Of a DNA stretch of 15,483 bases, positions 1 through 9,668 are shown in pieces. A model generated the notes under the pieces. It was not told where the DNA came from. It did no database searches and saw nothing but the letters and a program-made list of their open reading frames with translations. Source of the DNA: Myxococcales bacterium (lineage in GTDB: Bacteria > Myxococcota_A > Polyangia > Haliangiales > Haliangiaceae); assembly GCA_016720595.1 (NCBI GenBank), contig JADKKI010000076.1:1-15483 (forward strand), in the 5' to 3' direction. The translations under genes and the position numbers were made by a program. The first letter of the stretch is position 1. Every line of letters begins with the position of its first letter.

Positions 1-237
1 ACGCCGGTACGATGTCCTCGATCGCCGCCGTGAATCGGCGAGCGGCGCGAGCATACCCTCGCATCGCACGGCCGCGCGCGGAACGCCACCAGCAGCGCCC
101 AGCGCACGGGCACGGGCGGTCCGGGATCGCGATACGGTTGAACGCGAAGGATCAACGCCTGCGCGCACTGGCGACGCCGCCAGCGGTGCGATCTCACTTG
201 CGGCGGCAGCGCCCACGCGTCGAGTCCCGAACCGCCG
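1..237. other. Left edge, no confident gene
   Basis: This stretch lies downstream of the lon stop codon and reaches the window edge. No frame on either strand gives a recognisable protein. A minus-strand ATG at 62-64 opens a frame that runs off the edge (it begins MRGYARAARRF), but it has no clear ribosome binding site and no similarity I recognise. Open frames are expected by chance at this GC content, and the adjacent lon sequence has many indels, so coding potential cannot be judged here. Confidence 0.4.
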
Positions 238-2677
<2,440 letters not shown>

Positions 2678-2683
2678 CCTTGG

Positions 2684-2713
2684 AACCTAGCGAGCCGCAT
2701 CCGTTACCGTCAA
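2684..2713 (-). promoter_or_regulatory. Candidate lon promoter
   Basis: On the minus strand there is TTGACG (2708-2713), an 18-nt spacer and TAGGTT (2684-2689), a good sigma70-type pair. The TAGGTT ends only 6 nt before the lon ATG at 2677, so transcription would begin at or within a base or two of the start codon, giving a leaderless or near-leaderless mRNA. An AAGG sits just before the ATG but is too close to serve as a normal Shine-Dalgarno. This is prediction from sequence only. Confidence 0.5.
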
Positions 2714-2717
2714 GCCG

Positions 2718-2740
2718 ACCTGCCCGTAATGACGGGAGGT
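2718..2740. repeat. Dyad beside the lon promoter
   Basis: An inverted repeat with arms ACCT(G)CCCGT and ACGGGAGGT surrounds the loop AATG. Nine base pairs match, with one unpaired G in the left arm. It lies 5 bp upstream of the lon -35 element, where an operator or activator site would sit. On the plus strand it is followed by five T residues (2740-2744), so it could instead be a terminator for transcripts coming from the lon antisense side. Confidence 0.45.
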
Positions 2741-2912
2741 TTTTGGATGCGCGGTGTAGGTTCTGCAGCCGATCTGGTCTCGCCTCATCGACCCGCCGGC
2801 ACGCGGGTGCGATCTCTTGGTGCGTTCGCCACCAGGGTCCGGACACTTGCCTACCTTCCAGTCGCATTCCTTTGTGATTGCTTGGTTATTTTCCTATTGA
2901 CCCAAGGTCGAT

Positions 2913-2948
2913 TTGGTCTTACCAATTGGTCTTACCAGTTGGTGACCA
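2913..2948. promoter_or_regulatory. Tandem FadR/GntR-type operator array
   Basis: Three dyads follow one another. TTGGTCTTACCAA (2913-2925) is a perfect inverted repeat. AATTGGTCTTACCAGTT (2924-2940) is near-perfect over 17 bp. TGGTGACCA (2940-2948) has a 1-nt centre and ends on the A of the downstream ATG. The three TGGT half-sites at 2914, 2927 and 2940 recur every 13 bp. FadR-subfamily regulators are known to bind TGGTnnnACCA-like sites, and the next gene encodes such a protein, so autorepression is the natural reading. A weak promoter candidate, TTGACC (2897-2902) with TACCAA 17 nt later, would be covered by the array. Confidence 0.7.
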
Positions 2949-3691
2949 TGACGCCCGTTGCCTCCACCGAGATCGAACCCGAGCTGTCGCTGACCGCGAT
3001 CGATGCGGTGTTCGAGAAGCTGCTCGCCGACATCGTCCGCGGCGTCCACGCCGCTGGTAGTCGGTTGCCCGCCGAGCGCGAGCTGTCCCGTCAGCTCGGC
3101 GCCTCGCGACCGACGCTGCGCGAGGCGCTGCGTCGCCTCGGCGAGTGGAACCTCGTGGAGCCACGCCGCGGCTCCGGGGTTGTCGTGCGGCCATATCGCG
3201 ACTGGTCGATCGAGGTGATCGGCGGCTACCTGCGCTACGGCAAGCCCGAGGGCAATCAGCCGTCGATCGGCCAGATCCTCGTCGACATGCTGTCGATGCG
3301 TCGCGCGGTGCTGCTCGAGGTGATCCGCAAGACGGCGTCGCGGATCCCGCCCGGCGGAACCGCCCCTGCCCGGCTCGCGATGGCCCGCGCCTGGTCACTC
3401 CGCGATCAGGCGAACTATGCGCGCGAGGACTTCGAGGTGATGCGCTCGATCGTCGAGGCCGCCCGGTTCACGCCCGGCCTGTGGATGCTGAACCGCGTCG
3501 CGGACATCTACCTCGATCTCGCGACCGTGCTGCGGTTCGCGATCAAGGCACCACCGGACTATGTCGCGGTCCACACGAAGTTCTTCGATCTCCTCGAAGC
3601 CGGTCAGGGCGACGCCGCATGCGTGCTGATGGGCGACTACCTCGATCGCCACGACGCGACGATCGAACAGCTCCTGAAGGTCGTGGCATGA
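2948..3691 (+). CDS. FadR-like GntR-family transcriptional regulator
   Basis: A 247-residue, intact cytoplasmic DNA-binding protein. Residues about 16-80 form a winged helix-turn-helix of the GntR type (LPAERELSRQLGASRPTLRE, then the wing EPRRGSGVVV). Residues about 85-247 form an all-helical effector domain. The pattern QILVDMLSMRRAVLLEVIRK and the later DYVAVHTKFFDLLEAGQGDA follow E. coli FadR more closely than a typical metal-binding FCD domain. FadR binds long-chain acyl-CoA, so a lipid-derived ligand is plausible but not shown. The ATG lies directly at the end of the operator array with no Shine-Dalgarno; an upstream in-frame extension is open but non-conserved in appearance and AT-rich. 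Its stop overlaps the next start (ATGA), making it the first gene of a coupled operon. It probably represses its own operon. Confidence 0.85.
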   Translation: MTPVASTEIEPELSLTAIDAVFEKLLADIVRGVHAAGSRLPAERELSRQLGASRPTLREALRRLGEWNLVEPRRGSGVVVRPYRDWSIEVIGGYLRYGKPEGNQPSIGQILVDMLSMRRAVLLEVIRKTASRIPPGGTAPARLAMARAWSLRDQANYAREDFEVMRSIVEAARFTPGLWMLNRVADIYLDLATVLRFAIKAPPDYVAVHTKFFDLLEAGQGDAACVLMGDYLDRHDATIEQLLKVVA

Positions 3692-4236
3692 GCGAGCGCA
3701 CCGCTACCCCCAAGCCCCCCATCCCGTACCAGCACACCGCGCTCGGCCGGAAGGTCCTGGTCTCGCTGGTCCCCGTGATCTGCCCGCCGCAGTTCGTGCA
3801 CCTCGCGGACGCGATCGTCGATCACCTCGCGCTCACGCTGGGGGCGTCACCGATGCTCCTCCGCAAGGGCTTCGACGCCGGCCTCCTGACCTACGACCTC
3901 GGCGCGTTGCCGTTCCATCGCAAGCGCGCGCACAAGCTCACCGGCGAGGCAGCCGAGCGCTACTACGCCTCGTGGGAGCACGGCCCCACGCCGCTGCACG
4001 TGCAGTTCAGCCGCGCGATCAACCAGCTGATGTCGCTGTCCTGCTACGAGCAGCGCGAGGTCACCGAGGCGATCGGCTACCAGCTCGAGGGCTGGATCGC
4101 GGAGGTCACGAACAAGCGTCTGACCGTGTTCAAGGACGATGTCCAGAAGCAGGCGACGCAGCTCCTCGCGCCCGATCCCCTGCGACCGGGCTTTCGCATG
4201 GACCGGCTGAAGCCGCGCCGCAAAGTAGGTGCCTGA
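3688..4236 (+). CDS. Small GMC-oxidoreductase partner protein (subunit-3-like)
   Basis: A 182-residue protein with no signal peptide and no membrane segment. Residues about 25-55 (VPVICPPQFVHLADAIVDHL) and 60-135 (ALPFHRKRAHKL, then a YYASWEHG stretch, then LMSLSCYEQREVTEAIGYQ) resemble the small helical units that precede or are fused to GMC oxidoreductases, such as gluconate 2-dehydrogenase subunit 3 or the N-terminal part of long-chain alcohol oxidases. That match is from memory of the pattern, not from a search. It overlaps the regulator by ATGA and the oxidoreductase by TGATG, so the two subunits are likely made in a fixed ratio. It may assist folding, FAD loading or electron transfer of the oxidoreductase. 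It has no Cys pair or other redox motif. Confidence 0.6.
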   Translation: MSERTATPKPPIPYQHTALGRKVLVSLVPVICPPQFVHLADAIVDHLALTLGASPMLLRKGFDAGLLTYDLGALPFHRKRAHKLTGEAAERYYASWEHGPTPLHVQFSRAINQLMSLSCYEQREVTEAIGYQLEGWIAEVTNKRLTVFKDDVQKQATQLLAPDPLRPGFRMDRLKPRRKVGA

Positions 4237-5789
4237 TGGTGGCTGCACGCGCATTGCACGAGGGCGTTCGCCCGACCAACGTGTTCACCCGCCACGAGAT
4301 CCACGGAGACACCGTGCTCGATTGCGACGTCGTGATCGTCGGCTCGGGTGCCGGTGGTGCACCGGTCGCGGCCGAGCTCGCCGAGGCCGGCTTCGACGTG
4401 GTGGTGCTCGAGGAGGGCAGCTACTACCAGACCCGCGACTTCACCGCCGACACGTCGGCGATGGTCCGTCAGCTCTACCGCGATGGTGGCGCGACGATGG
4501 CGCTCGGCGATCCGCCGGTGATGTTCCAGGAGGGCCGCGCGGTCGGCGGATCGACCGTGATCAACGGCGGCATGTCGTGGCGCACCCCGGAGGACATCCT
4601 CGCCCGCTGGCGCAAGGAGGCGGGTCTGCCGCTGACCTCGAAGGAGCTCGAGCCGTACTTCGAGCGCGTCGAGAAGCGGATCCACGTCGCGCCGAACGAC
4701 GAGGAGGCGATCGGCCGCGAGAACTGGCTGCTCAAGAAGGGCGCCGATGCCAAGGGCTGGAAGACGATCAAGAACCTGCGCAATCAGGTGCACTGCGTCG
4801 GCTCGAACCGCTGCGCCTTCGGCTGCCCGACCGGCGCGAAGCAATCGGCGCTCGTCAGCTACATCCCTCGCGCGCTCCACTTCGGCGCGCGCGTGTATGC
4901 CGACGTCAAGGTCGACAAGATCACGATGCACGGCAAGCGCGCGACCGGCGTCGTCGGTCACGTCGCGATGCCGCACGGTGGCCGCGGCTTCAACATCGCT
5001 GTCCGGGCCAAGCTCGTCGTCTCGTCGTGCGGCTCGATCCACACGCCGGCCCTGCTCTCGCGCAGCGGGCTGACCTCGCGGTCGGGGCAGCTCGGCAAGA
5101 ACCTGTCGTTACATCCGAACGTCAAGGCGCTCGCGCTGTTCGACGAGGACGTGACGAGCTGGAAGGGCGTCCACCAGGCGTTCCAGGTCCGCGAGTTCGC
5201 CGACCAGGGACTCGGCTGCTTTGCGGCGGTGAACCTGCCGCCGAGCGTCACGGCGATGTCGCTCCCACACCGCGGGGCACAGCTCGGCGCGCTGATGGAT
5301 CAGTACAACCACATGGTGGTCTCGGGCCTGCTCTGTGAGGACACGACCACCGGTCACCTCAAGATGATCAACGGCCGGCCGCAGGCGTTCTATCAGCTCG
5401 CCCCGCACGACGCGATGAACATCCAGCGCGGGCTCGCGCTGCTCAGCGAGCTGATGTTCGCGGCCGGTGCGAAGCGGATCATCTTGCCGTTCCATCACGC
5501 CGAGCTTCAGTCCGCCGATGACGCGCGCCGCCTGCTCGAGCGTCCCGTCCCGCGGTCGAGCTGGGAGCTGTTCACCGTGCACATGATGGGGACCGCCAAG
5601 ATGGGCGCCGATCGCACGACGAGCGTGACCAACGAGTTCGGCTTCATGCACGACGTCGATCGCCTGATGATCGCCGATGCTTCGCTGTTCCCCTCGCCCT
5701 GCCGCGTCAACCCGATGGAGACCATCATGACCCTCGCGACACGCGCGGCGGGTCATGTGATCGACAACGCCCGGAGGTACCTGTCATGA
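4236..5789 (+). CDS. GMC-family FAD-dependent oxidoreductase (long-chain alcohol oxidase-like)
   Basis: A 517-residue, intact flavoenzyme. The FAD-binding Rossmann motif VVIVGSGAGGAPVAAELAEAG is at residues 32-52, with the acidic ribose-binding LEEG at 58-61. The second GMC signature (GRAVGGSTVINGGMSWRTP) is at 100-118. A Cys-containing HCVGSNRCAFGCPTGAKQS stretch at 186-204 is typical of the FAO/cholesterol-oxidase-like branch, and ADVKVDKI follows. The C-terminal HMMGTAKMG (449-457) and CRVNPMETI (489-497) supply the likely catalytic His449 and Asn492, and IADASLFP completes the GMC C-terminal signature. Family members oxidise alcohols, sterols or sugars; a hydrophobic alcohol is the best guess given the FadR-like regulator. 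No signal peptide is visible. The alternative is a gluconate-dehydrogenase-type enzyme working with the gene before it. The stop overlaps the next start by ATGA. Confidence 0.9.
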   Translation: MVAARALHEGVRPTNVFTRHEIHGDTVLDCDVVIVGSGAGGAPVAAELAEAGFDVVVLEEGSYYQTRDFTADTSAMVRQLYRDGGATMALGDPPVMFQEGRAVGGSTVINGGMSWRTPEDILARWRKEAGLPLTSKELEPYFERVEKRIHVAPNDEEAIGRENWLLKKGADAKGWKTIKNLRNQVHCVGSNRCAFGCPTGAKQSALVSYIPRALHFGARVYADVKVDKITMHGKRATGVVGHVAMPHGGRGFNIAVRAKLVVSSCGSIHTPALLSRSGLTSRSGQLGKNLSLHPNVKALALFDEDVTSWKGVHQAFQVREFADQGLGCFAAVNLPPSVTAMSLPHRGAQLGALMDQYNHMVVSGLLCEDTTTGHLKMINGRPQAFYQLAPHDAMNIQRGLALLSELMFAAGAKRIILPFHHAELQSADDARRLLERPVPRSSWELFTVHMMGTAKMGADRTTSVTNEFGFMHDVDRLMIADASLFPSPCRVNPMETIMTLATRAAGHVIDNARRYLS

Positions 5790-6425
5790 GTGTCGTCGCT
5801 GCCGTTCCCGCTGCCAACTCCAACGGCGTCGCCGCGCGCCCGGTGTCCCGCCTGCTCTCCCCGTTTCCCACACGCGAGGCGCTCGAGTTCGAGCACAAGA
5901 CGTGGCGCGAGCTGGAGCTGACGTTCCAGCGCGGCACGATGCCGGATCTCGAGGACCTCGTCGGCTGGGAGTTCCGTGGCATCAACCTCCTCGTCGTCGG
6001 CCTGCCGATCGCTCACGTGTTCGGGATCAAGAAGTTCATGAAGGGCTTCTTCCGCGGCGAGACGGCCCGGGTGATGGGCTACAACTGCCCGATCGAGCAG
6101 AACGTCCTCGACGGTCGCTGGAACGCAGAAGCCGACGGACGCGCGCCGAAGCGGTTCGGCTTCTACGAGGTCTGCAGGCGACGCCACCCCGCGCGCGACA
6201 ACGAGTACCTCCACGCCCGCGCTGCTCGACTACGGCAAGGGCGGCAACAAGATCCTACGATCCGACGCGTGGCCTGCGCGACTACCTGGTCCAGATCGAT
6301 CCCGCGGACCGGATCTGCTGCTCGGCAGGGCGTACTACGCCGTCGGACCAGGCGGATCGGCGGCCCTCAACTTCTTCGTCCTCGAGCGCCACCGTCGCGG
6401 CCTGACCGACTACGCGAGCCGCTGA
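5786..6425 (+). CDS. Conserved protein of unknown function, last gene of the oxidoreductase operon (frameshifted)
   Basis: The first 130 residues are in one frame and contain MPDLEDLVGWEFRGIN, a hydrophobic stretch LLVVGLPIAHVFGIKKFMKG and RFGFYEV. The reading then needs several indels between about 6170 and 6290 to continue as DNEYLHA, LLDYGKGGNKI, LRDYLVQIDP, DLLLGRAYYAVGP and NFFVLERHRRGLTDYASR before a TGA at 6423-6425. The restored protein is about 213 residues. I recognise the pattern as a conserved hypothetical family but cannot name it; the many aromatic and Gly residues suggest a beta-rich, lipocalin-like fold (weak inference). Coupling to the GMC gene by an ATGA overlap argues for a shared pathway, perhaps substrate binding. 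Confidence 0.65.
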
Positions 6426-6721
6426 CGTCGGCTCGGGCCCAGGCTCAGGGCAGGCAGACGCCGACGGAGACCGTCGTCGTCGGCGAGAGCGCGCAGCGGA
6501 AGCTCTGCCGCCATGCCGCACAGGTCGTCACCCGGATCGTCACCGTTGACCGCGTAGCTCTCGAGATCGAGCGTGGCGAGCTCGTTGCCGGAGACGTTCG
6601 GGGTCACGTGGATCTCGGTGGGCTGGGCGTCGTCGCTGACACACGCCCCGAGCGTGGTGAGCGCCAGCGCGATCAGCGCCAGCGACCGTGCTCCATCGAT
6701 CCCACGAGCCACCACCATCAT
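6410..6721 (-). CDS. Small putative lipoprotein
   Basis: About 103 residues in a single frame. The N-terminus has a short charged region, a hydrophobic core ALIALALTT and the lipobox L-G-A-C with Cys27 as the lipidation site. The mature part is acidic (SDDAQPTEIHVTPNVSGNE) with Cys in DDLCGMAAE. The Arg-rich tail looks frame-shifted: moving one frame gives FRCALSPTTTVSVGVCLP and a stop at 6445-6447, which would also remove the overlap with the preceding operon. The true 3' end is therefore probably 6445. The start could be either of two adjacent ATGs. It is divergent from the cytochrome gene. Function is unknown. Confidence 0.6.
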   Translation of the reverse strand: MMVVARGIDGARSLALIALALTTLGACVSDDAQPTEIHVTPNVSGNELATLDLESYAVNGDDPGDDLCGMAAELPLRALADDDGLRRRLPALSLGPSRRQRLA

Positions 6722-6763
6722 CCACACTACGGAACGGTGGTGGCGTGGCGCAAGAAAGCTTAG

Positions 6764-6780
6764 GTACCGCCAGGTGGTAC
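6764..6780. repeat. 17-bp dyad in the lipoprotein/cytochrome intergenic gap
   Basis: GTACCGCC-A-GGTGGTAC is an inverted repeat with eight-base arms, one mismatched pair and a one-base centre. It ends 9 bp before the cytochrome ATG and overlaps a TACGGT hexamer (6778-6783) that could be its -10 element. Position and odd-length symmetry suit a repressor operator serving one or both divergent genes. Confidence 0.45.
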
Positions 6781-6789
6781 GGTGCGCAC

Positions 6790-8312
6790 ATGGTGCGGCT
6801 GGTGCGCGTCGTCGGTGTCGTCGTCCTGGTGGCGTGCCATCCCGCCGCCGCTCCCACCGACGTCGTCGTCGGCCCTCGCACACCGAAGGTCGCCGGATCC
6901 CGATGTCGGATCCGGCGGAGTACGGGATCGACCGGATCTCGCGCGATGCCGGCCAGGCGATCTTCGAGCGTACCGGCGTCGGTGATCCGTACCGCACCGG
7001 CGTGCCGTACCCGGTGTTCCTCGCGCTGCAGCGCAGCTACCCCGCGATCCTCGGCAAGGATCCCCAGGAGCTCGCGGCGAAGTTCGGCTTCGTGGCGCGC
7101 CCGCCCGATCCGGCGAGCGCCGATCTCGATCGCCGCGAGGGCCTCCCGGTGGGGCTCCACCTCACGACCGATCCGCTGACCGGCGTGCCGTTCCTGATGA
7201 CCGCGTGCGCGGCGTGTCACGCCGAGCGGCTGCGCTGGCCCGGCGGTGAGGCGGTGATCATCGGACTCGGCAGCAAGCGCGTGCAGATCCACGCGTACGA
7301 CCGCGCGTTCGCCCAGGTCACGCGCGAGCCCGGCTTCTCAGCACAGCGCCTCGCGACGATCGCCACGACCGCGGCGGCCGAGCACCACCTGGTGTGGCCC
7401 GGGCCTATCGCGAGCCGCTCGCTGCCGCCACCGCGAGCGCCCTCGTCACCCGCGCCGCCCAGGCGCCATCGCCACGCTGCACGACGCGCGACGATCCGCC
7501 CGGGCGCGTCGCGACGATCGAGAGCTTCGCGCTGGTGCTCGCAGCTCACCGGGATCCCGATCGACCGCGCGCCTGACGTCGGCTGGGCCAAGGTCCCCGA
7601 CGTGATCGGCTATGCGCAGCGCACCACGCTGTCGTGGGACGGCGGCAGCGGCGAGGGCCGATCGATCTGCTCGCGGTGGAGGCGGACGTCGCCGCGGGTG
7701 TCCGCGTGGAGTGGCTCGAGCGCCATCCGTTCCAGGGCGCGAGCCTCGGCGCGTATCTCCGTCAGCCGGCGCCGCGTCCGCCATTTCCCGGCCCGATCGA
7801 TCGCGCGCTCGCAGCTCGCTGGCGCGGGAGCTGTTCGGCGATCAGTGCGCGCACTGCCACGGCACTACGGCGCGGATGGCCGGGTCACCGACTACACGGG
7901 CAGATCGTCCCGATCGACGATCTCGCACCGATCCGGCACGCATGATGGCCGCGACCGCGGCTTCGAGCAGGCCGCCAACGATCCCAGGCTGACGCGGGGC
8001 TACGAAGTTTTCGCAGGTCTCGGCGCTACGTCCGCCGATCTGACCAACGTGTGGGCGCGCGCACCCTACGGGCATGTCGGCCAGTGGCCGAGCCTCGCGG
8101 TGCTCGCCACACCACCGGAGCGTCGCCCGACGCGGTTCGTGATCGATGGGGCCGGGCTGTACGACCTCGCCACGATCGGCGTGCCGACCGGCGGCACCAC
8201 GGGCTACGCCTACGATGCGACCCGGCCGGGGTTCGGCGTGACCGGCCACCCGTTCCTCGCGGATCTCGGCGGCGACGCGCGCGCCGTGATCGAATATCTG
8301 AAGACGCTCTAA
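6790..8312 (+). CDS. Lipoprotein-type di-heme cytochrome c (frameshifted)
   Basis: A secreted, probably membrane-anchored c-type cytochrome of about 507 residues. The N-terminus MVRLVRVVGVVVLVACHP has a hydrophobic core and the lipobox L-V-A-C (Cys16). Two heme-attachment sites are visible: CAACH at 7206-7220 and CAHCH at 7846-7860. They are about 213 codons apart, so there are two separate cytochrome domains or a peroxidase-like pair. The reading changes frame near 6890, 7395, 7570, 7660, 7800-7950 and 8005. Frame-corrected pieces read on through YREPLAAATASALVTRAAQ, IDLLAVEADVAAGVRVEWL and LTNVWARAPYGHVGQWPSLA to DARAVIEYLKTL and TAA. The C-terminal half resembles the electron-transfer domain of bacterial diheme cytochromes; the redox partner is unknown. 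Its TAA overlaps the stop codon of the convergent gene. Confidence 0.75.
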
Positions 8313-9594
8313 CGGAAGTCGTGTCGGACCACCGCCACCGCGGCGTCGGTGGCCTGGACCGCGCGCATGTCCGGATCGGGCAGCGGCAGCGCGCCGGCGA
8401 CCATCGAGTGCGACAGCAGCTGGCACCCGAAGTCCGCGGCGTCGTCGTAGTTGCCCGTGGTCGCGGCGCTGCGCGGCGGCGGGGTCGCGCAGTCGGGCTG
8501 CGTGGCATCAGCACCACCGACGGTGCCGTCGCCGTTGAGTCGTACTGATAGTGCGTGCGCCCCATGCAGATGCCGAGCTTGTCGACGAACGGCGTGAACG
8601 ACGCGGGCAGCACGCCTGATCGTCCACCACGTACTCCACATGAACCGGCATGCCGACGTCGCCTCAGGCCCTTCTTCCCGATCTCGCAGGTCGCGTTGCC
8701 CTCGGACAGCCCTGCCATCGTGGGCAGCTTGCCGAACGCCTTCGGATCGCCCTTGGCGTTGTTCGCGTGCGCCGGCGTGTTGTCGGTCTCGAGCGCGGCA
8801 CACACGCCCGAGCAGATCGCGGTGGTCGAGCCGGTCATCGAGATCAGGAACGGCAGGAAGCCAGGCGCGCAGCCGTTGAGGATCGCGCCGCCGGACCCGC
8901 CAGTCTGCGCGGGCATTCGATCGGTCAACGTCAGCGCCCCGCTCGGCACCACTGCGCAGCTGAACTGCGAGATCCCGTAGCAGCCCTTGTTCGGCGTCGC
9001 GGCCGCCGTCGAGCCGCACGCGATCGGCGTGGGCGTGGCCGCGCACTGGGTGAGCGGATCACACGTCGGATCGCACGCGCCGGCGACGATGATCCCACCA
9101 CTCTCGAACGTCGCGGCGTAGCGCGTGCACGCCGTCACCGCCGAACATGCGGGCGTGCCGCCGGCTGGATCGCAGATCTGCTTGCACGTGCCGCTGATGC
9201 ACGTGCCGCCCTTCACGCAGTCGTCGTAGCCGGTGGTCCCCGCTGCGCCCACGCTGCACGCGCAGCCGAGCTGGGTGACCCCGTTCGGCGCGCAGCCGAT
9301 GTGGCCGATGCGCGGCGACTGCTGATCGACGATCCACGCGCACTTCTCGTTGGCGAGGCAGCCGGTCTGGGTCAGCGGGTTGCAGGTCACGCCCCCATTG
9401 GGCGCGGCCGTCGTCGGCGGAGTGGTGGCGCCACACGTCGGCGCGGTCCCGACCGCCGGGCACTCGTAGGCATCGATCAGCGCGGCGTCGACGGCCGCAT
9501 CGTCGTCGCCTCCGCTCGCATCCTTCGGCGCGGCGTTGTCATCACCGCACGCCGCCATCGCGAGCCAACCCAGCACCACGAGCCTGGTCATCAT
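8309..9594 (-). CDS. Cys-rich lipoprotein, long paralog (frameshifted near its C-terminus)
   Basis: About 428 residues after correction. The signal peptide MMTRLVVLGWLAMAAC ends in lipobox M-A-A-C (Cys16), followed by an Asp/Ala-rich linker typical of myxobacterial surface lipoproteins. Residues about 48-180 carry many Cys, including CNPLTQTGCLANEKC and CDPLTQC, suggesting a disulfide-rich module. The C-terminal region (GALTLTDR, then TAICSGVCAALETDNTPAH, then GNATCEIGKKG) is shared with the neighbouring gene. The frame breaks near 8655 and 8535, after which HTTREADING continues as MVAGALPLPDPDMRAVQ and ends VVRHDFR. No enzyme motif is visible. It probably sits on the outer face of the envelope. 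Confidence 0.75.
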
Positions 9595-9600
9595 CGGCGG

Positions 9601-9630
9601 ACCTTACGAGCACAGCCTGCCGATCCACAA
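9601..9630 (-). promoter_or_regulatory. Candidate promoter of the long Cys-rich lipoprotein
   Basis: On the minus strand: TTGTGG (9625-9630), an 18-nt spacer and TAAGGT (9601-9606). The latter ends 6 nt before the ATG at 9594, the same geometry as at lon, so a leaderless transcript is possible. It would give this gene its own promoter, separate from its paralog upstream. Confidence 0.4.
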
Positions 9631-9668
9631 GGATTGGACCAGGCTTGCCGTCCGCTGCCAACACACGC

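Noticed and set aside
4077..5042. Long minus-strand frame opposite the GMC gene
   Set aside because: It is Arg/Ala/His-rich and mirrors the GC codon bias of the intact plus-strand GMC gene, which has all family motifs.
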